From: Texcoconibacillus texcoconensis
GTDB taxonomy: Bacteria; Bacillota; Bacilli; Bacillales; Salisediminibacteriaceae
Assembly (NCBI RefSeq): GCF_014202575.1
Contig: NZ_JACHHB010000001.1
Coordinates: 310,001 to 374,000 of the forward strand
DNA length: 64,000 nt
Reading direction: 5' to 3'
Within the stretch, counting starts at the first letter, position 1, and every line of letters starts with the position of its first letter. The notes below the pieces were generated by a model. That model saw nothing but the letters and a program-made list of their open reading frames with translations, was not told the DNA's origin and did no database searches. This document shows positions 1 to 9,144 of this stretch, in pieces. Both the position numbers and the translations under genes were made by a program.

Positions 1-29
1 ATTTCAACGAATATGGTTTTCTGCATAAC

Positions 30-53
30 AAAAAGAGCTGACCTTGTGTCAGC
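30..53 (-). terminator. Rho-independent terminator after sigG
   Basis: On the minus strand a GCTGAC/GTCAGC stem with a 5-nt loop is followed by a short T run. It begins 3 nt after the sigG stop codon. Confidence 0.75.
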
Positions 54-55
54 CC

Positions 56-841
56 TTATCCTTGTGCGTGTTTATTCATTTGTTCAATTGCGGCTTTTTC
101 CAACCTAGAAACTTGCGCTTGTGAAATGCCAATTTCTTCGGCAACTTCCATTTGTGTTTTCCCTTGGAAAAAACGCATGTCCAATATGTTCTTTTCTCGT
201 TCATTCAATCGAACCATCGCTTCTTTTAAAGCGATCTCCTCGACCCATTGAAAATCTTTTTGCTTGTCATCACTAATTTGATCCATCACATAAATTGGGT
301 CGCCACCATCATTATAGATTGGTTCAAAAAGGGATACTGGGTCTTGGATCGCATCGAGAGCGAAAACGATATCTTCTTTTGGAACATCGAGACGTTCGGA
401 AATCTCTTGAACAGTCGGCTCCCGATCTCTGCTTTTTTCATTCATAAGCGTATCGCGCACTTGCAGCGCTTTATAGGCTACATCTCGCAAAGATCTCGAT
501 ACACGAATTGGATTGTTGTCGCGAAGATAACGACGAATTTCTCCGATAATCATCGGAACTGCATAAGTTGAAAATTTAACATTTTGACTTAAGTCGAAGT
601 TGTCGATCGACTTCATTAAACCAATACAACCGACTTGAAACAAATCGTCAACGTATTCCCCTCGATTATTAAAACGTTGAATGACACTTAAAACAAGCCG
701 CAAATTACCATTGACTAGTTCTTCGCGCGCACTTTCATCTCCATCTTGCAAGCGTTCGAACAAGGCACGCATTTCTTTGTTTTTTAACACCGGTAACTTT
801 GACGTATCTACACCACATATTTCTACTTTATTACGAGTCAA
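56..841 (-). CDS. sigG: RNA polymerase sporulation sigma factor SigG
   Basis: Late forespore-specific sigma-70 family factor, 261 aa, that directs transcription after engulfment. Sigma region 2 lies around residues 40-110 (RLVLSVIQRFNNRGEYVDDL, then FSTYAVPMIIGEIRRYLRDN). The C-terminal region 4 helix-turn-helix contains MEVAEEIGISQAQVSRLE. The whole chain aligns from memory with B. subtilis SigG, including the N-terminal RNKVEICGVDTSKLPVLKN. The start codon is TTG, supported by GGAGGG 6 nt upstream and by the same TTG start in B. subtilis. It lies downstream of sigE in the spoIIG locus and has its own sigma-F-like promoter. No anomalies. Confidence 0.97.
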   Translation of the reverse strand: MTRNKVEICGVDTSKLPVLKNKEMRALFERLQDGDESAREELVNGNLRLVLSVIQRFNNRGEYVDDLFQVGCIGLMKSIDNFDLSQNVKFSTYAVPMIIGEIRRYLRDNNPIRVSRSLRDVAYKALQVRDTLMNEKSRDREPTVQEISERLDVPKEDIVFALDAIQDPVSLFEPIYNDGGDPIYVMDQISDDKQKDFQWVEEIALKEAMVRLNEREKNILDMRFFQGKTQMEVAEEIGISQAQVSRLEKAAIEQMNKHAQG

Positions 842-875
842 ACTTTTCCCTCCTCACAGGAGCTGATGTACAAAA

Positions 876-905
876 CAGTATCTCCTTGAGGAGGAAAATT
901 ATGCA
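876..905 (-). promoter_or_regulatory. Candidate sigma-F promoter of sigG
   Basis: On the minus strand TGCATA (-35, 900-905) is followed after 14 nt by GGAGATACTG (-10, 876-885), which fits the sigma-F -10 pattern GGnrAnAMTR at every position. It lies about 35 nt before the sigG start. Forespore sigG in B. subtilis is known to be transcribed by sigma-F. The assignment here is by motif and position only. Confidence 0.6.
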
Positions 906-935
906 GGGATATCATGTCTGAAAGTTTTAACATTG

Positions 936-969
936 AGGCATCAATTGCCATTATGTAGAATTGATGCCT
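936..969 (-). terminator. Inverted repeat between sigE and sigG
   Basis: An 11-bp perfect stem (AGGCATCAATT / AATTGATGCCT) with a 12-nt loop begins just after the sigE stop. It lacks a convincing T run, so it may be a weak terminator or an mRNA 3' stabiliser allowing partial read-through to sigG. Confidence 0.5.
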
Positions 970-972
970 ATT

Positions 973-1692
973 CTAAACCATTTTATTAAATTCTTTTTGG
1001 AGACGTTTAATAATTCTTTTTTCTAATCGAGAAATGTATGATTGAGAAATACCTAATAAATCTGCAACATCTTTTTGCGTTTTCTCTTCTTCTCCAGCCA
1101 AACCGAAACGAAGTTCCATGATTTGTTTCTCCCTAGGCTTTAACGTTTCTAAAGACTTAACAAGTAACTTTCGATCAACCCTTTCTTCAATTCCTTTTGT
1201 AATAATGTCATCATCTGTCCCCATAACATCTGATAGAAGCAATTCATTACCATCCCAATCAATGTTTAAAGGCTCATCAAATGATACATCAGAACGGGTT
1301 TTGTTATTTCTGCGCAAATACATAAGAATTTCATTTTCAATACAACGAGATGCATAGGTTGCTAGTTTAATCTTTTTCTCTGGATTAAACGTATTTACTG
1401 CTTTAATAAGACCGATCGTTCCTATACTGATTAAGTCTTCAATATTAATACCCGTGTTCTCAAACTTTCTTGCAATATACACAACAAGCCGTAAATTTCT
1501 TTCAATCAGCATAGATCGAACTGATTCATCTCCAGTTGGTAACTTTTCCAGAAGATGAGCTTCTTCTTCTTTTGTTAGCGGAGGTGGCAACGCTTCACTT
1601 CCCCCAATATAAAACACTTCATCCGCTTTTAACCCAAGTTTGCGTAGCCATTTGTACAAAAACAACGTTAGACGTAAACGTAACGTTTTCAC
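973..1692 (-). CDS. sigE: RNA polymerase sporulation sigma factor SigE (pro-form)
   Basis: Early mother-cell sigma factor, 239 aa, made as an inactive precursor. The first ~28 residues form the amphipathic, membrane-associated pro-sequence ending in [16 protein letters not shown], the region where SpoIIGA cleaves in B. subtilis. Sigma region 2 follows ([40 protein letters not shown]), then a region 4 HTH ([18 protein letters not shown]). The start is GTG with GGAGGGG 5 nt upstream. It overlaps the spoIIGA stop by 4 nt (GTGA), so protease and substrate are translationally coupled as in the B. subtilis spoIIG operon. Confidence 0.97.
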   Translation of the reverse strand: MKTLRLRLTLFLYKWLRKLGLKADEVFYIGGSEALPPPLTKEEEAHLLEKLPTGDESVRSMLIERNLRLVVYIARKFENTGINIEDLISIGTIGLIKAVNTFNPEKKIKLATYASRCIENEILMYLRRNNKTRSDVSFDEPLNIDWDGNELLLSDVMGTDDDIITKGIEERVDRKLLVKSLETLKPREKQIMELRFGLAGEEEKTQKDVADLLGISQSYISRLEKRIIKRLQKEFNKMV

Positions 1693-2645
1693 GTAAACCC
1701 CTCCTGTTTCCTTTCAGTATCGATGGTTGAAATGCGAGCATTTTGCATCATCTTTGGATGCAACAAACATTGATACTCACCTGTCGCAGATAAATCAGTA
1801 AAAACAAAACCAATGAGCACATTTGACGTCTCCCTTATTTCACCGTCATTTTTAATTACGACGAGATCTGGCTTAAAGGCTGCCATCATCGAGTGTGTAT
1901 CACCGATCGTTCGAAAAGGTACAAGGCGCATTCTTCGTAGCCAAAATGGCGGTACTTCACCGTGAGAAACTTCCTCCATTTCTTGAACAGAACGGGCAAA
2001 ATGTACAACATCTTTCGGGAAAGAATCGGCCACTCTCATCATATCTATCATCATGACTGGGCGATTCGTCATTGGATCTTTACATGAGTTACCACTGTCT
2101 ATAAAACCTTTATACTCCCACCTTTCCTGACCAATCATGATTTCAACCTGTACTAATTGTTCGTAGTTCACCTTGTTCATTTGTGTATCTTCCATACGTG
2201 CTTTCGTAAACCAAGCAAGGAGTGGAAAACCAACAAATAAAAACAACCAACTTACAGGACTACCGAAACCGGTCATTTGTGTTGTCATTACACCGTTTAC
2301 AACATGTGTTTCATTAGATAATAAAAAATGAACTGCAAAAAGTCCGCCAGCTACTGCAAAATTGACGAAATAGAACATGAACCATGCTTGAATGAAGCGA
2401 CGAAAACCATAAAAACCAAACACAATGAGAACGATCACAGCAGAAAATAAAACCTTCATTAGGGGATGAAGCATCATTGCTCCAACTGGAAATAAAATAA
2501 ACCATACATAACTTGAAGCAAATAGCGCTCCTAAACACAAGCGCCAACGTGATGGATCACGCTTGAGAAAAAAAGCCGTGAGCATCAATAACAACGTATC
2601 GATACCTAGATTTAAAAGCCAAATCACATCGGCGTAAATCGTCAT
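1689..2645 (-). CDS. spoIIGA: SpoIIGA, pro-SigE-processing aspartic protease
   Basis: 318-aa protease that activates pro-SigE at the septum in response to the forespore signal SpoIIR. The N-terminal half (to about residue 150) carries several hydrophobic membrane segments, and the C-terminal half is a soluble retropepsin-like domain. The catalytic motif GFIDSGNS places the active Asp at residue 183, the position reported for the B. subtilis enzyme. I chose the ATG at 2645 over an upstream GTG because AAGGTG sits 6 nt before it and because this makes the Asp numbering agree. It is the first gene of the spoIIG operon and is coupled to sigE. Confidence 0.95.
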   Translation of the reverse strand: MTIYADVIWLLNLGIDTLLLMLTAFFLKRDPSRWRLCLGALFASSYVWFILFPVGAMMLHPLMKVLFSAVIVLIVFGFYGFRRFIQAWFMFYFVNFAVAGGLFAVHFLLSNETHVVNGVMTTQMTGFGSPVSWLFLFVGFPLLAWFTKARMEDTQMNKVNYEQLVQVEIMIGQERWEYKGFIDSGNSCKDPMTNRPVMMIDMMRVADSFPKDVVHFARSVQEMEEVSHGEVPPFWLRRMRLVPFRTIGDTHSMMAAFKPDLVVIKNDGEIRETSNVLIGFVFTDLSATGEYQCLLHPKMMQNARISTIDTERKQEGFT

Positions 2646-2676
2646 GGACAACACCTTAATCTATGGTTTAGGTTCG

Positions 2677-2718
2677 AGTATAACGGACGATTGCTAGTAT
2701 GTCTGTCACATTTTGGCA
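2677..2718 (-). promoter_or_regulatory. spoIIG promoter with Spo0A boxes
   Basis: On the minus strand, TATACT (2677-2682) is preceded about 21 nt upstream by GTGACA, an unusually long spacing like the 22-bp spacer of B. subtilis spoIIG. Two heptamers near the 0A-box consensus TGNCGAA, TGACAGA (2702-2708) and TGCCAAA (2712-2718), lie 10 bp apart and overlap the -35. This matches the known layout of a Spo0A-activated sigma-A promoter. Each box has one mismatch. Confidence 0.6.
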
Positions 2719-2835
2719 GTGGCTTTTTTGTTCTTTTGCGCTATTTTTTCTGTTTTTGTCAGTTTACGTTTCGCTTGTTTTACAACTTATTAGTTGTGCT
2801 CACGTCATAGACTGTTCGCTAGAAAAAAGGACGAC

Positions 2836-2909
2836 AAAAAACCCTAAAGTAACCAACATCCTCTCCTCCCTTTCAATGAAGAGAGAAGGATATCGGAATG
2901 CTTTAGGGT
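2836..2909 (-). terminator. Terminator after ftsZ
   Basis: On the minus strand a hairpin with outer arms ACCCTAAAG/CTTTAGGGT and inner arms ATCCT/AGGAT is followed by TTTTTTG. It closes the dcw transcript. The remaining ~190 bp to spoIIGA holds only the spoIIG promoter; bpr, found here in B. subtilis, is absent. Confidence 0.75.
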
Positions 2910-2931
2910 CATTTTCACTGTTATACTTGCT

Positions 2932-4071
2932 TTAAGAACGTTTACGACGATTACGTAAAAATGTAGGGATATCAAGCGTATCTGCTTGCTCATCGACTTC
3001 TGGTGTTGTCGGCTGTGTACTAGTACTTGCTACTTCAGACTGTGTCGTTTCACTATTTTCCGTTTTTGCACGGCTTGTTGATAGTGGGCGTTGCCCTTTA
3101 CTTGGCTGACTCACCTGTTTATCATCAAAACCTGTTGCTATAACTGTCACAACAATTTCGTCTTTTAAGTTTTCGTTAATGACAGAACCGAAAATCATAT
3201 TCACTTCACTGTCAGAGGCGGAAGATACAATTTCGGCCGCTTCATGAACTTCAAACAAACTTAAGTTCGTCCCACCGGAAATATTCATTAAGACGCCTTG
3301 CGCACCTTCGATAGAAGTTTCTAAAAGTGGTGAGGAAATGGCCTTTTTAGCGGCTTCAGAAGCTCTACTTTCTCCAGTAGCAATACCAATCCCCATCAAA
3401 GCCGAACCTTGCTCGCTCATAATTGTTTTCACATCTGCAAAGTCCAAGTTAATAAGTCCTGGCACGGCAATTAAATCGGAAATACCTTGTACACCTTGAC
3501 GTAAAACGTTGTCAGCTTCACGAAATGCTTCTAACATCGGCGTGTTTTTATCAACGATTTCTAAAAGACGATCATTTGGAATGACGATTAATGTATCGAC
3601 TTTTTCTTTCAATGCTTCAATCCCTGTCGCAGCATGTGTCGAACGTTTTCTACCTTCAAACGTAAATGGACGTGTAACGACACCAACAGTTAACGCACCA
3701 ACTTCTCTTGCAATTTCAGCAATAATTGGTGCAGCGCCCGTTCCAGTTCCACCACCCATGCCGGCAGTGATAAATACCATATCAGCACCATTTAACATTT
3801 CCTCTAATTGATCACGGCTTTCTTCAGCAGCTTTCTTACCAATCTCTGGATTTGCCCCTGCGCCAAGCCCACGTGTTAACTTGCCACCGAGCTGAAGCTT
3901 CTGTTCAGCTTTTGACAAATGTAGTGCTTGTGCATCCGTATTTACAGCGATAAAGTCAACACCTTGTAGGCCATTTTCAATCATACGATTGACGGCGTTA
4001 CTTCCACCACCACCTACGCCTATGACTTTTATCGTCGCTAATTCTTCTGTATCCATATCAAACTCTAACAT
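2932..4071 (-). CDS. ftsZ: Cell division protein FtsZ
   Basis: Tubulin-like GTPase, 379 aa, that polymerises into the cytokinetic Z ring. The N-terminal nucleotide motif [11 protein letters not shown] is at residues 18-28 and the tubulin signature [10 protein letters not shown] at about 106-115. The T7-loop segment [10 protein letters not shown] is present. A variable linker rich in Ser, Thr and Gln (about 320-360) leads to the conserved C-terminal peptide [13 protein letters not shown], the docking site for FtsA, SepF and other partners. ATG start with GGGGGATC upstream. Last gene of the dcw cluster, 47 nt after ftsA and before a strong terminator. Confidence 0.98.
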   Translation of the reverse strand: MLEFDMDTEELATIKVIGVGGGGSNAVNRMIENGLQGVDFIAVNTDAQALHLSKAEQKLQLGGKLTRGLGAGANPEIGKKAAEESRDQLEEMLNGADMVFITAGMGGGTGTGAAPIIAEIAREVGALTVGVVTRPFTFEGRKRSTHAATGIEALKEKVDTLIVIPNDRLLEIVDKNTPMLEAFREADNVLRQGVQGISDLIAVPGLINLDFADVKTIMSEQGSALMGIGIATGESRASEAAKKAISSPLLETSIEGAQGVLMNISGGTNLSLFEVHEAAEIVSSASDSEVNMIFGSVINENLKDEIVVTVIATGFDDKQVSQPSKGQRPLSTSRAKTENSETTQSEVASTSTQPTTPEVDEQADTLDIPTFLRNRRKRS

Positions 4072-4118
4072 TTACGATCCCCCAATCCATCATGTTTGCC
4101 ACGTTTTTTTCACCTTGG

Positions 4119-5402
4119 CTATTCAAAAAAGACTTTAAACCAATTTGAAACCTTTTTCTTCATTCCTGGACTTTGTTTTTGTGGTTTTTTGTCTTTGTTA
4201 GGACTTTGTCGTTCACGACGTTCAGGCATATCCTCTTGCACTTCAACACTTGCTGCAATTTCTCTTCCCTGAATTCGAACATTACGGTGGGCAAATTGGA
4301 TTAATCCTATGCTTGCCGTAAATTTTGGTTCTCGTACACCTATGTAATCAGGCAAAGCCATGCGGACGTTTTTCTGTAAGACTTCTTTTGCCAATTCAAG
4401 AACTCCAGGCATAGCTGACATGCCACCTGTAAGAACATAGCCTCCTGGCAGATCCTTAAACCCACAACGACTCATTTCCTCTTTTACTAAATCTAACATT
4501 TCCTCAATTCGCGGTTCAATAATATGAGCCAATTGATATTGAGAAAATTCCTGCATTTCATCGCTTCCTATCTCAGAAACTTCGAAAATTTCATCATCAG
4601 ATGCTAGGTTTATATAGGCATGCCCATATTTGCGCTTGATTTTTTCAGCCTCTTCAGACGATGTTCGGAAACCAACAGAGATATCATTTGTAACATGATC
4701 ACCGCCTACAAGAATTTGCGATACTTCTTGTAAGCTACCATCTTTAAACATTGATATAGTCGTTGATCCGCCACCCATATCAATCAGTGCTACTCCGAGA
4801 CTACGCTCATCTTTTGAAAGTGCGGCCGTCCCTGCTGCTAAAGGTTGCAAAGCAATATCTGCTACTTGCAAGCCTGCCTTTTCAACACAACGTAACAAAT
4901 TATGTAAGACGGTTCTTGCTCCTGTAATCATTGTCCCTTCCATCTCAAGACGAACACCCATCATTCCTCTTGGGTCGTTAATTTCATCAAGACCATCAAC
5001 AATAAACTGGCTTGGAATGACGTCTATGATTTCTCGTTCCGGTGGAATCGATACAACTTGAGCTGCATCAATAACTCGAGTAATATCTTCTTCACCGATT
5101 TCTCGATCAGGACTTGAGACTGCCACAACACCATGACAAGGTTGCAGTTGAATATGATTTCCAGAAACACCTACAACAACATTTTTGATTTTTAGACCGA
5201 CCATTCGTTCCGCTTGCTCTACAGCTTGTCCAATAGAACGAACAGTTTCATCTATATCGACGATGGACCCTTTTTTGATCCCATCTGATTCGGCTTCACC
5301 AATACCCATAATATTGAGCGTGCCGTTGTTCATTTCTCCGATGACCACACGTACATTCGATGTTCCCACGTCTAATGACACGTAGGCTTCATTGCTGTTC
5401 AA
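4119..5402 (-). CDS. ftsA: Cell division protein FtsA
   Basis: Actin-family ATPase, 427 aa, that tethers FtsZ filaments to the membrane. The phosphate-1 motif is SLDVGTSNVRVVIGE near the N terminus and the second is VALIDMGGGSTTISMF (about 205-220). The adenosine motif is GGYVLTGGMSAMPG. The C terminus ends in a basic amphipathic helix (KKKVSNWFKVFFE) that is the membrane-targeting sequence. A basic Gln/Lys/Pro-rich linker precedes it. Start is TTG with GGAGGTG 7 nt upstream; the B. subtilis protein begins at the same point with ATG. It follows a sigma-H-like promoter and precedes ftsZ. Confidence 0.97.
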   Translation of the reverse strand: MNSNEAYVSLDVGTSNVRVVIGEMNNGTLNIMGIGEAESDGIKKGSIVDIDETVRSIGQAVEQAERMVGLKIKNVVVGVSGNHIQLQPCHGVVAVSSPDREIGEEDITRVIDAAQVVSIPPEREIIDVIPSQFIVDGLDEINDPRGMMGVRLEMEGTMITGARTVLHNLLRCVEKAGLQVADIALQPLAAGTAALSKDERSLGVALIDMGGGSTTISMFKDGSLQEVSQILVGGDHVTNDISVGFRTSSEEAEKIKRKYGHAYINLASDDEIFEVSEIGSDEMQEFSQYQLAHIIEPRIEEMLDLVKEEMSRCGFKDLPGGYVLTGGMSAMPGVLELAKEVLQKNVRMALPDYIGVREPKFTASIGLIQFAHRNVRIQGREIAASVEVQEDMPERRERQSPNKDKKPQKQSPGMKKKVSNWFKVFFE

Positions 5403-5496
5403 TGCCTGGCACCTCCTTCAATCCTGCACGGCTATCTTGAGGATAGGCGGCCTTTTAAATAGAATTTACCTACCCCTTAGTTTATTCTCACAAACT

Positions 5497-5525
5497 GTAT
5501 TCAACAGACAGCGCTTATTCCCTCT
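5497..5525 (-). promoter_or_regulatory. Candidate sigma-H promoter of ftsAZ
   Basis: On the minus strand AGAGGGAAT (5517-5525) and GTTGAATAC (5497-5505) are 11 nt apart. They match the sigma-H consensus (RnAGGAwWW, 11-12 nt, RnnGAAT) with one mismatch. In B. subtilis ftsAZ has a sigma-H promoter used to raise FtsZ at sporulation onset. The position 95 nt before ftsA fits. Confidence 0.6.
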
Positions 5526-5551
5526 TTTTCTCTTTAATTTTCATGTATTTT

Positions 5552-5881
5552 CTATTTCTTTAATACTTTTTTACGAATAGAAGCGACATTCTTAAATAAA
5601 CGAATACCTAAGGGAATAACTGCAGCTAAATATAAGTCTACACCAAGTTGCGCGCCTAGAAAAGCTAAAGTTAATGCGAGTAATAGATTGAAAACAAATC
5701 CAATAAAAAATGTTTGTTCATCAAACGCTTTTTCTAAATGAGCACGTAGCCCACCTACAAGTGTATCAATGCACACAAGAAGTCCAACTGCAACAAAGGG
5801 TAACAAAAAATCTGCAACAGGGACATTGATGACAATCCCAAGAATGACACCGATGAAAAGACCTATAAATGGGAGCCACAT
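5552..5881 (-). CDS. sbp: Small basic protein Sbp (DUF1290 family)
   Basis: 109-aa integral membrane protein with about four short hydrophobic segments (WLPFIGLFIGVILGIVI, FLLPFVAVGLLVCIDTLVGG, FIGFVFNLLLALTLAFLG, LYLAAVIPLGIRLF) and a basic C terminus. The central motif DTLVGGLRAHLEKAFDEQTF is characteristic of the family that always sits before ftsA in Bacilli. Function is unknown, presumably linked to division by position. ATG at 5881 is preferred over an upstream in-frame ATG because AAGGTG lies 9 nt before it and it aligns with the B. subtilis N terminus. It starts 1 nt after the ylxX stop. Confidence 0.9.
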   Translation of the reverse strand: MWLPFIGLFIGVILGIVINVPVADFLLPFVAVGLLVCIDTLVGGLRAHLEKAFDEQTFFIGFVFNLLLALTLAFLGAQLGVDLYLAAVIPLGIRLFKNVASIRKKVLKK

Positions 5882-5882
5882 A

Positions 5883-6596
5883 TTACGTTTCACCTTCCGT
5901 ATCTTCAACTGGATTCATATGTTCAACGATGATTGTTTGGTTAAAAGAAGGAATATCAAGCTGTTCTTTTTGCGTAGCGGAGATTTTCAAATTCTCAAAG
6001 CGAAACGTTTCCTCTGATTGCGAGCTCATAATTTCATGATACATTCGTTCTGGATCTTCAGTTAAAACACGTATCGTTATCGGAAGATTCGAGAGGCGTC
6101 GTCCATTCACATAAGTAGCCCCTTCAACTTCACGTACCGCAGACAAAGATATCAACCTCTGCTCTTCAATGACTATCGCATCAGCTTGAAATGCATTTAA
6201 TTCGTTAATCAGCATACGTAACAGATGTGCGGGAATCGAACGAATTCCACCTCCCATATATGCCTCTTCAAATGAAGGTGTGATATCGACTCTTAAGCCT
6301 GGACCACTTACCTCTGTTAGCCCTGCATTGTCTTCAAGATTTTCAAGCGCTTCCCTCATGGTCCTTTCAACATCTTCAGTTTGCTTTAATTTTTCTAACG
6401 TCAACTCTAGCTCTTCAATTTCTTCATTAATCGACCTTTGGCGTTCTTCTTCAACAGCAATCGCTTGTCGAAGCTCATTAACACTACGTGTATCACGCTC
6501 TTCGTTTACTTCTTCATAATCGAAGACAAAAGCAAATAAGAAACCAACGATCGCGGTAATAAATGTCATCAACCAAATGTTAAATTTTTTTCTCAC
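5883..6596 (-). CDS. ylxX: DUF881 family protein, YlxX-type
   Basis: 237-aa membrane-anchored protein: one N-terminal transmembrane helix (residues ~8-26), then a coiled-coil stretch (~40-90, EEERQRSINEEIEELELTLE) and a C-terminal DUF881 domain with the typical INELNAFQADAIVIEEQRL and INGRRLSN-like motifs (here VNGRRLSNLP). It is one of two tandem DUF881 paralogues in the divIB-sbp interval, as in B. subtilis. The biochemical role is unknown. The extracellular part is acidic. Confidence 0.88.
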   Translation of the reverse strand: MRKKFNIWLMTFITAIVGFLFAFVFDYEEVNEERDTRSVNELRQAIAVEEERQRSINEEIEELELTLEKLKQTEDVERTMREALENLEDNAGLTEVSGPGLRVDITPSFEEAYMGGGIRSIPAHLLRMLINELNAFQADAIVIEEQRLISLSAVREVEGATYVNGRRLSNLPITIRVLTEDPERMYHEIMSSQSEETFRFENLKISATQKEQLDIPSFNQTIIVEHMNPVEDTEGET

Positions 6597-6601
6597 CTAT
6601 T

Positions 6602-7306
6602 TCACCTTCTGTCATCGTAAACCGAATCAATCACAATACTGTCAAGCTGGTTGATACGCACTTCAATATTTTCATTCAACAGTTGATCCATTACACCGCC
6701 TGGTAAATTCAAGGACTCTTTAAACATTTCATTGTCACCGATCGCTGTAATTTCAAAGGGAGCATAAGAAGTATAACCATCGATTTCGATCACAGGGCCT
6801 ACACAACGAATGTATGAATGCGCATCAATACGTCTCCCATTAACTGCAATCGCTTCGGCACCACTTACACGTAGTTCATCTATGACTTGTTGGATATGTT
6901 GTTCATGAACAATATATGAATTAGGGTTCTCTTCTTCTGGTATGTACTCAGCATCCTTTAACTCAACAGTAACCCCTTCTCCTTCAACTGCCACAGCCCC
7001 AGTTAGCATCCTCAATTCTTCCAATTTTTTGACCATGTTTTCGTAATTATATCTCCTGCTTGCTACTTCGTCTTCAACTTCCTGTAATTCTGATTGGACT
7101 TGTAGCATGTCCTTTGATAATTCGATTGTTTTTTCTTCTTCAGATATCAATTGTTCACGTAACTGATCATCTACTTGTGAACCTTGATCTTGGTCCCTTG
7201 AAGCGGTTAAGGCCTCACTTAAATCGAATGATATAGCTAACAAAAAACCCACCATTCCGAATACCATCGAAACAAGCACGCCTTTACTCTTGTCTTTCAC
7301 CTTCAT
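6602..7306 (-). CDS. ylxW: DUF881 family protein, YlxW-type
   Basis: 234-aa paralogue of the following gene with the same plan: N-terminal transmembrane helix (KGVLVSMVFGMVGFLLAISF), a long coiled coil (SEEEKTIELSKDMLQVQSEL onward) and a DUF881 domain (IDELRVSGAEAIAVNGRRID). Start: ATG at 7306, close behind GAGGAGG; GTG at 7300 is an alternative with better spacing. Its start lies within the last codons of divIB (23-nt overlap), so translation is probably coupled. Function unknown; conserved position suggests a role in division or wall synthesis. Confidence 0.85.
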   Translation of the reverse strand: MKVKDKSKGVLVSMVFGMVGFLLAISFDLSEALTASRDQDQGSQVDDQLREQLISEEEKTIELSKDMLQVQSELQEVEDEVASRRYNYENMVKKLEELRMLTGAVAVEGEGVTVELKDAEYIPEEENPNSYIVHEQHIQQVIDELRVSGAEAIAVNGRRIDAHSYIRCVGPVIEIDGYTSYAPFEITAIGDNEMFKESLNLPGGVMDQLLNENIEVRINQLDSIVIDSVYDDRR

Positions 7307-8063
7307 TATCCTCCTCAGTGGTAAATGGTTCAAAATACGGATTCATTCGCATGTGAATGATTCCTTCAACTTCAGGGTCCAGTTGTTTGACAATAGAAGG
7401 GTAAGCATCGAGCCGCTCAGAGAAATCATTGACTGTTGAATGCACTTCAAACCCATCATTCATATACACATGAATACGTTTCTCATCACTTTCAGTCGGT
7501 CTAAGGTGAACTTCAGACATACGAACACTCAATTCAGGAGCCAATTCAGTTAGTTCAAGTGCCATTTCCTTTTGAATATCATGTTCATCAAAGTTGACGA
7601 GCAACGGGGCGTCCGTTGGGTAGGTTTCCCCATTCTTATCAATGACCATTCGTTCACCCGTTTCTAGAATCGTCGAAAGTCCCCCGTCTTCATACGTGTA
7701 AGCAACACGGTTATATTCATCCACGTCAACAACGATTGTATTCGGAAAACGACGAGAAAATTTGACTTCTGCTAACTGAGGGTGACTTAACAACTGCTCT
7801 TCGGCAGAACGATCGTCATACCCCCAGAATGACGCATCTAAAAAGTGCGTTTCAGTGATAATCCAATCATCAGCAACATAGTCATTGTTAATAACTTCAA
7901 CATTTTGAATATTACTTAATGGAGACTGAAAATAAACAACCGAAGCAATCAATAAAAAGAAAACAGATAGGTAGAGGATTAGTCGATGATTTGCCCGTTG
8001 TTTTCTTTGCTCTTTTAAAGTAGGTATGCGCTCTTCTAAATCGACAACTTTCTTGTCAGACAT
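7284..8063 (-). CDS. divIB: Cell division protein DivIB/FtsQ
   Basis: 259-aa bitopic membrane protein of the divisome, forming the DivIB-FtsL-DivIC subcomplex that activates septal PBP2B. A short basic cytoplasmic region (EQRKQRANHR) precedes one transmembrane helix (LILYLSVFFLLIASVVYFQ, ~28-46). A POTRA domain follows (SPLSNIQNVEVINNDYVADD), then the FtsQ/DivIB beta domain (LDAYPSIVKQLDPEVEGIIH) and a short acidic tail. The extracytoplasmic part is rich in Asp and Glu, which fits a high-pH or saline habitat. ATG start with GGAGG about 10 nt upstream. Confidence 0.93.
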   Translation of the reverse strand: MSDKKVVDLEERIPTLKEQRKQRANHRLILYLSVFFLLIASVVYFQSPLSNIQNVEVINNDYVADDWIITETHFLDASFWGYDDRSAEEQLLSHPQLAEVKFSRRFPNTIVVDVDEYNRVAYTYEDGGLSTILETGERMVIDKNGETYPTDAPLLVNFDEHDIQKEMALELTELAPELSVRMSEVHLRPTESDEKRIHVYMNDGFEVHSTVNDFSERLDAYPSIVKQLDPEVEGIIHMRMNPYFEPFTTEEDNEGERQE

Positions 8064-8224
8064 AAGCTTATTTCCTCCATTGTAATTGATCCATTAGATT
8101 CATGAAACCGGCTGATCGGAATCTGTATAAAAAGCAATATATTTCCTGAATTTTCTACAAATAAAATGACTTTTAGTTGGTGGAATTTAGGTCTTTTGTC
8201 GCAGTGGTCTTTCGTGTTAAATAG

Positions 8225-9127
8225 TTAAAGATTAATGACTTCGACTTCTGTTTTCATTTCAACTTGAAAATGGTCATAAATGACACCTTGAATATATTGA
8301 ATTAAAGAAAACACATCGTGCGCAGTAGCATTACCTTTATTAATAATGAAATTCGCATGTTTCAACGATACTTGCGCATCACCAACCGAACACCCTTTTA
8401 AGCCAGCGCGTTCAATCAAGTCACCGGCGTAGTAAGGAAGCGGGTTACGAAATACACTGCCACAACATGGGTCATTCCATGGCTGCGATTGCTTCCGATA
8501 GTCTTTATTTCCTTGGAGTTTCTTCGTAATCTCCTCAAGGTCCCCTTCTTCAAAACTCATTTCTGCTTCAACACAAATAGCACCTTCCTCTTGCAAACGT
8601 GAAGTTCGATAATCAAAACCCATATCATCACAATTGACCCACGAAAGTTGACCATCCGGATATAAAAGGTGTGCTTTTGTAAGCACACATGACATATCAG
8701 AACCATGGGCACCAGCATTCATAAAAACTGCCCCACCAATCGTTCCAGGAATGCCACCTGCAAATTCCATCCCCTTCCACCCTTGCTTACTAAGCTGTGT
8801 TGCAAACCCAATCAAAGAATAGCCAGCACCCACTCGGACAACACCATCATGATTACTAAAGTGTTTAAACCCTTCCCCTAGGTGAATCACTAAACCATTG
8901 ATCCCTTCATCTTTAATAAGGATATTAGAACCTTTCCCAATGATAAACCAAGGGATGTTTTCATCTTTTGCAACCATCACCGTCTTTTGTAGCGCTTCTA
9001 AAGAATCAGGCTCAACAAATAGTTTTGCTAGTCCGCCGATTTTCCAAGTTGTGAAATTTTTCAATGGTTGGTTTTCTACGACGTCTCCTACACCTTCCGC
9101 TTGCAAACGCTCACGAATCCTCTTCAC
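8225..9127 (-). CDS. murB: UDP-N-acetylenolpyruvoylglucosamine reductase MurB
   Basis: 300-aa FAD enzyme that reduces UDP-GlcNAc-enolpyruvate to UDP-MurNAc with NADPH in the cytoplasm. The FAD-binding segment has WFIIGKGSNILI and GGIPGTIGGAVFMNAGAHG. The catalytic serine lies in CCGSVFRNP, and the shorter C-terminal part with SLKHANFIINKGNATA marks the Gram-positive type. Start is GTG with GGGAGG 7 nt upstream. It lies 17 nt after murG. A 161-nt gap before divIB shows no convincing terminator. Confidence 0.97.
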   Translation of the reverse strand: MKRIRERLQAEGVGDVVENQPLKNFTTWKIGGLAKLFVEPDSLEALQKTVMVAKDENIPWFIIGKGSNILIKDEGINGLVIHLGEGFKHFSNHDGVVRVGAGYSLIGFATQLSKQGWKGMEFAGGIPGTIGGAVFMNAGAHGSDMSCVLTKAHLLYPDGQLSWVNCDDMGFDYRTSRLQEEGAICVEAEMSFEEGDLEEITKKLQGNKDYRKQSQPWNDPCCGSVFRNPLPYYAGDLIERAGLKGCSVGDAQVSLKHANFIINKGNATAHDVFSLIQYIQGVIYDHFQVEMKTEVEVINL

Positions 9128-9144
9128 ATTCTTCCCTCCCCTGG

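Noticed and set aside
248-571. 107-codon plus-strand frame inside sigG
   Set aside because: Antisense to a highly conserved sigma factor, no supporting signals.
2699-2935. 78-codon plus-strand frame between spoIIGA and ftsZ
   Set aside because: Covers the spoIIG promoter and the ftsZ terminator stem, has no ribosome binding site and a low-complexity Phe/Leu start; treated as chance.
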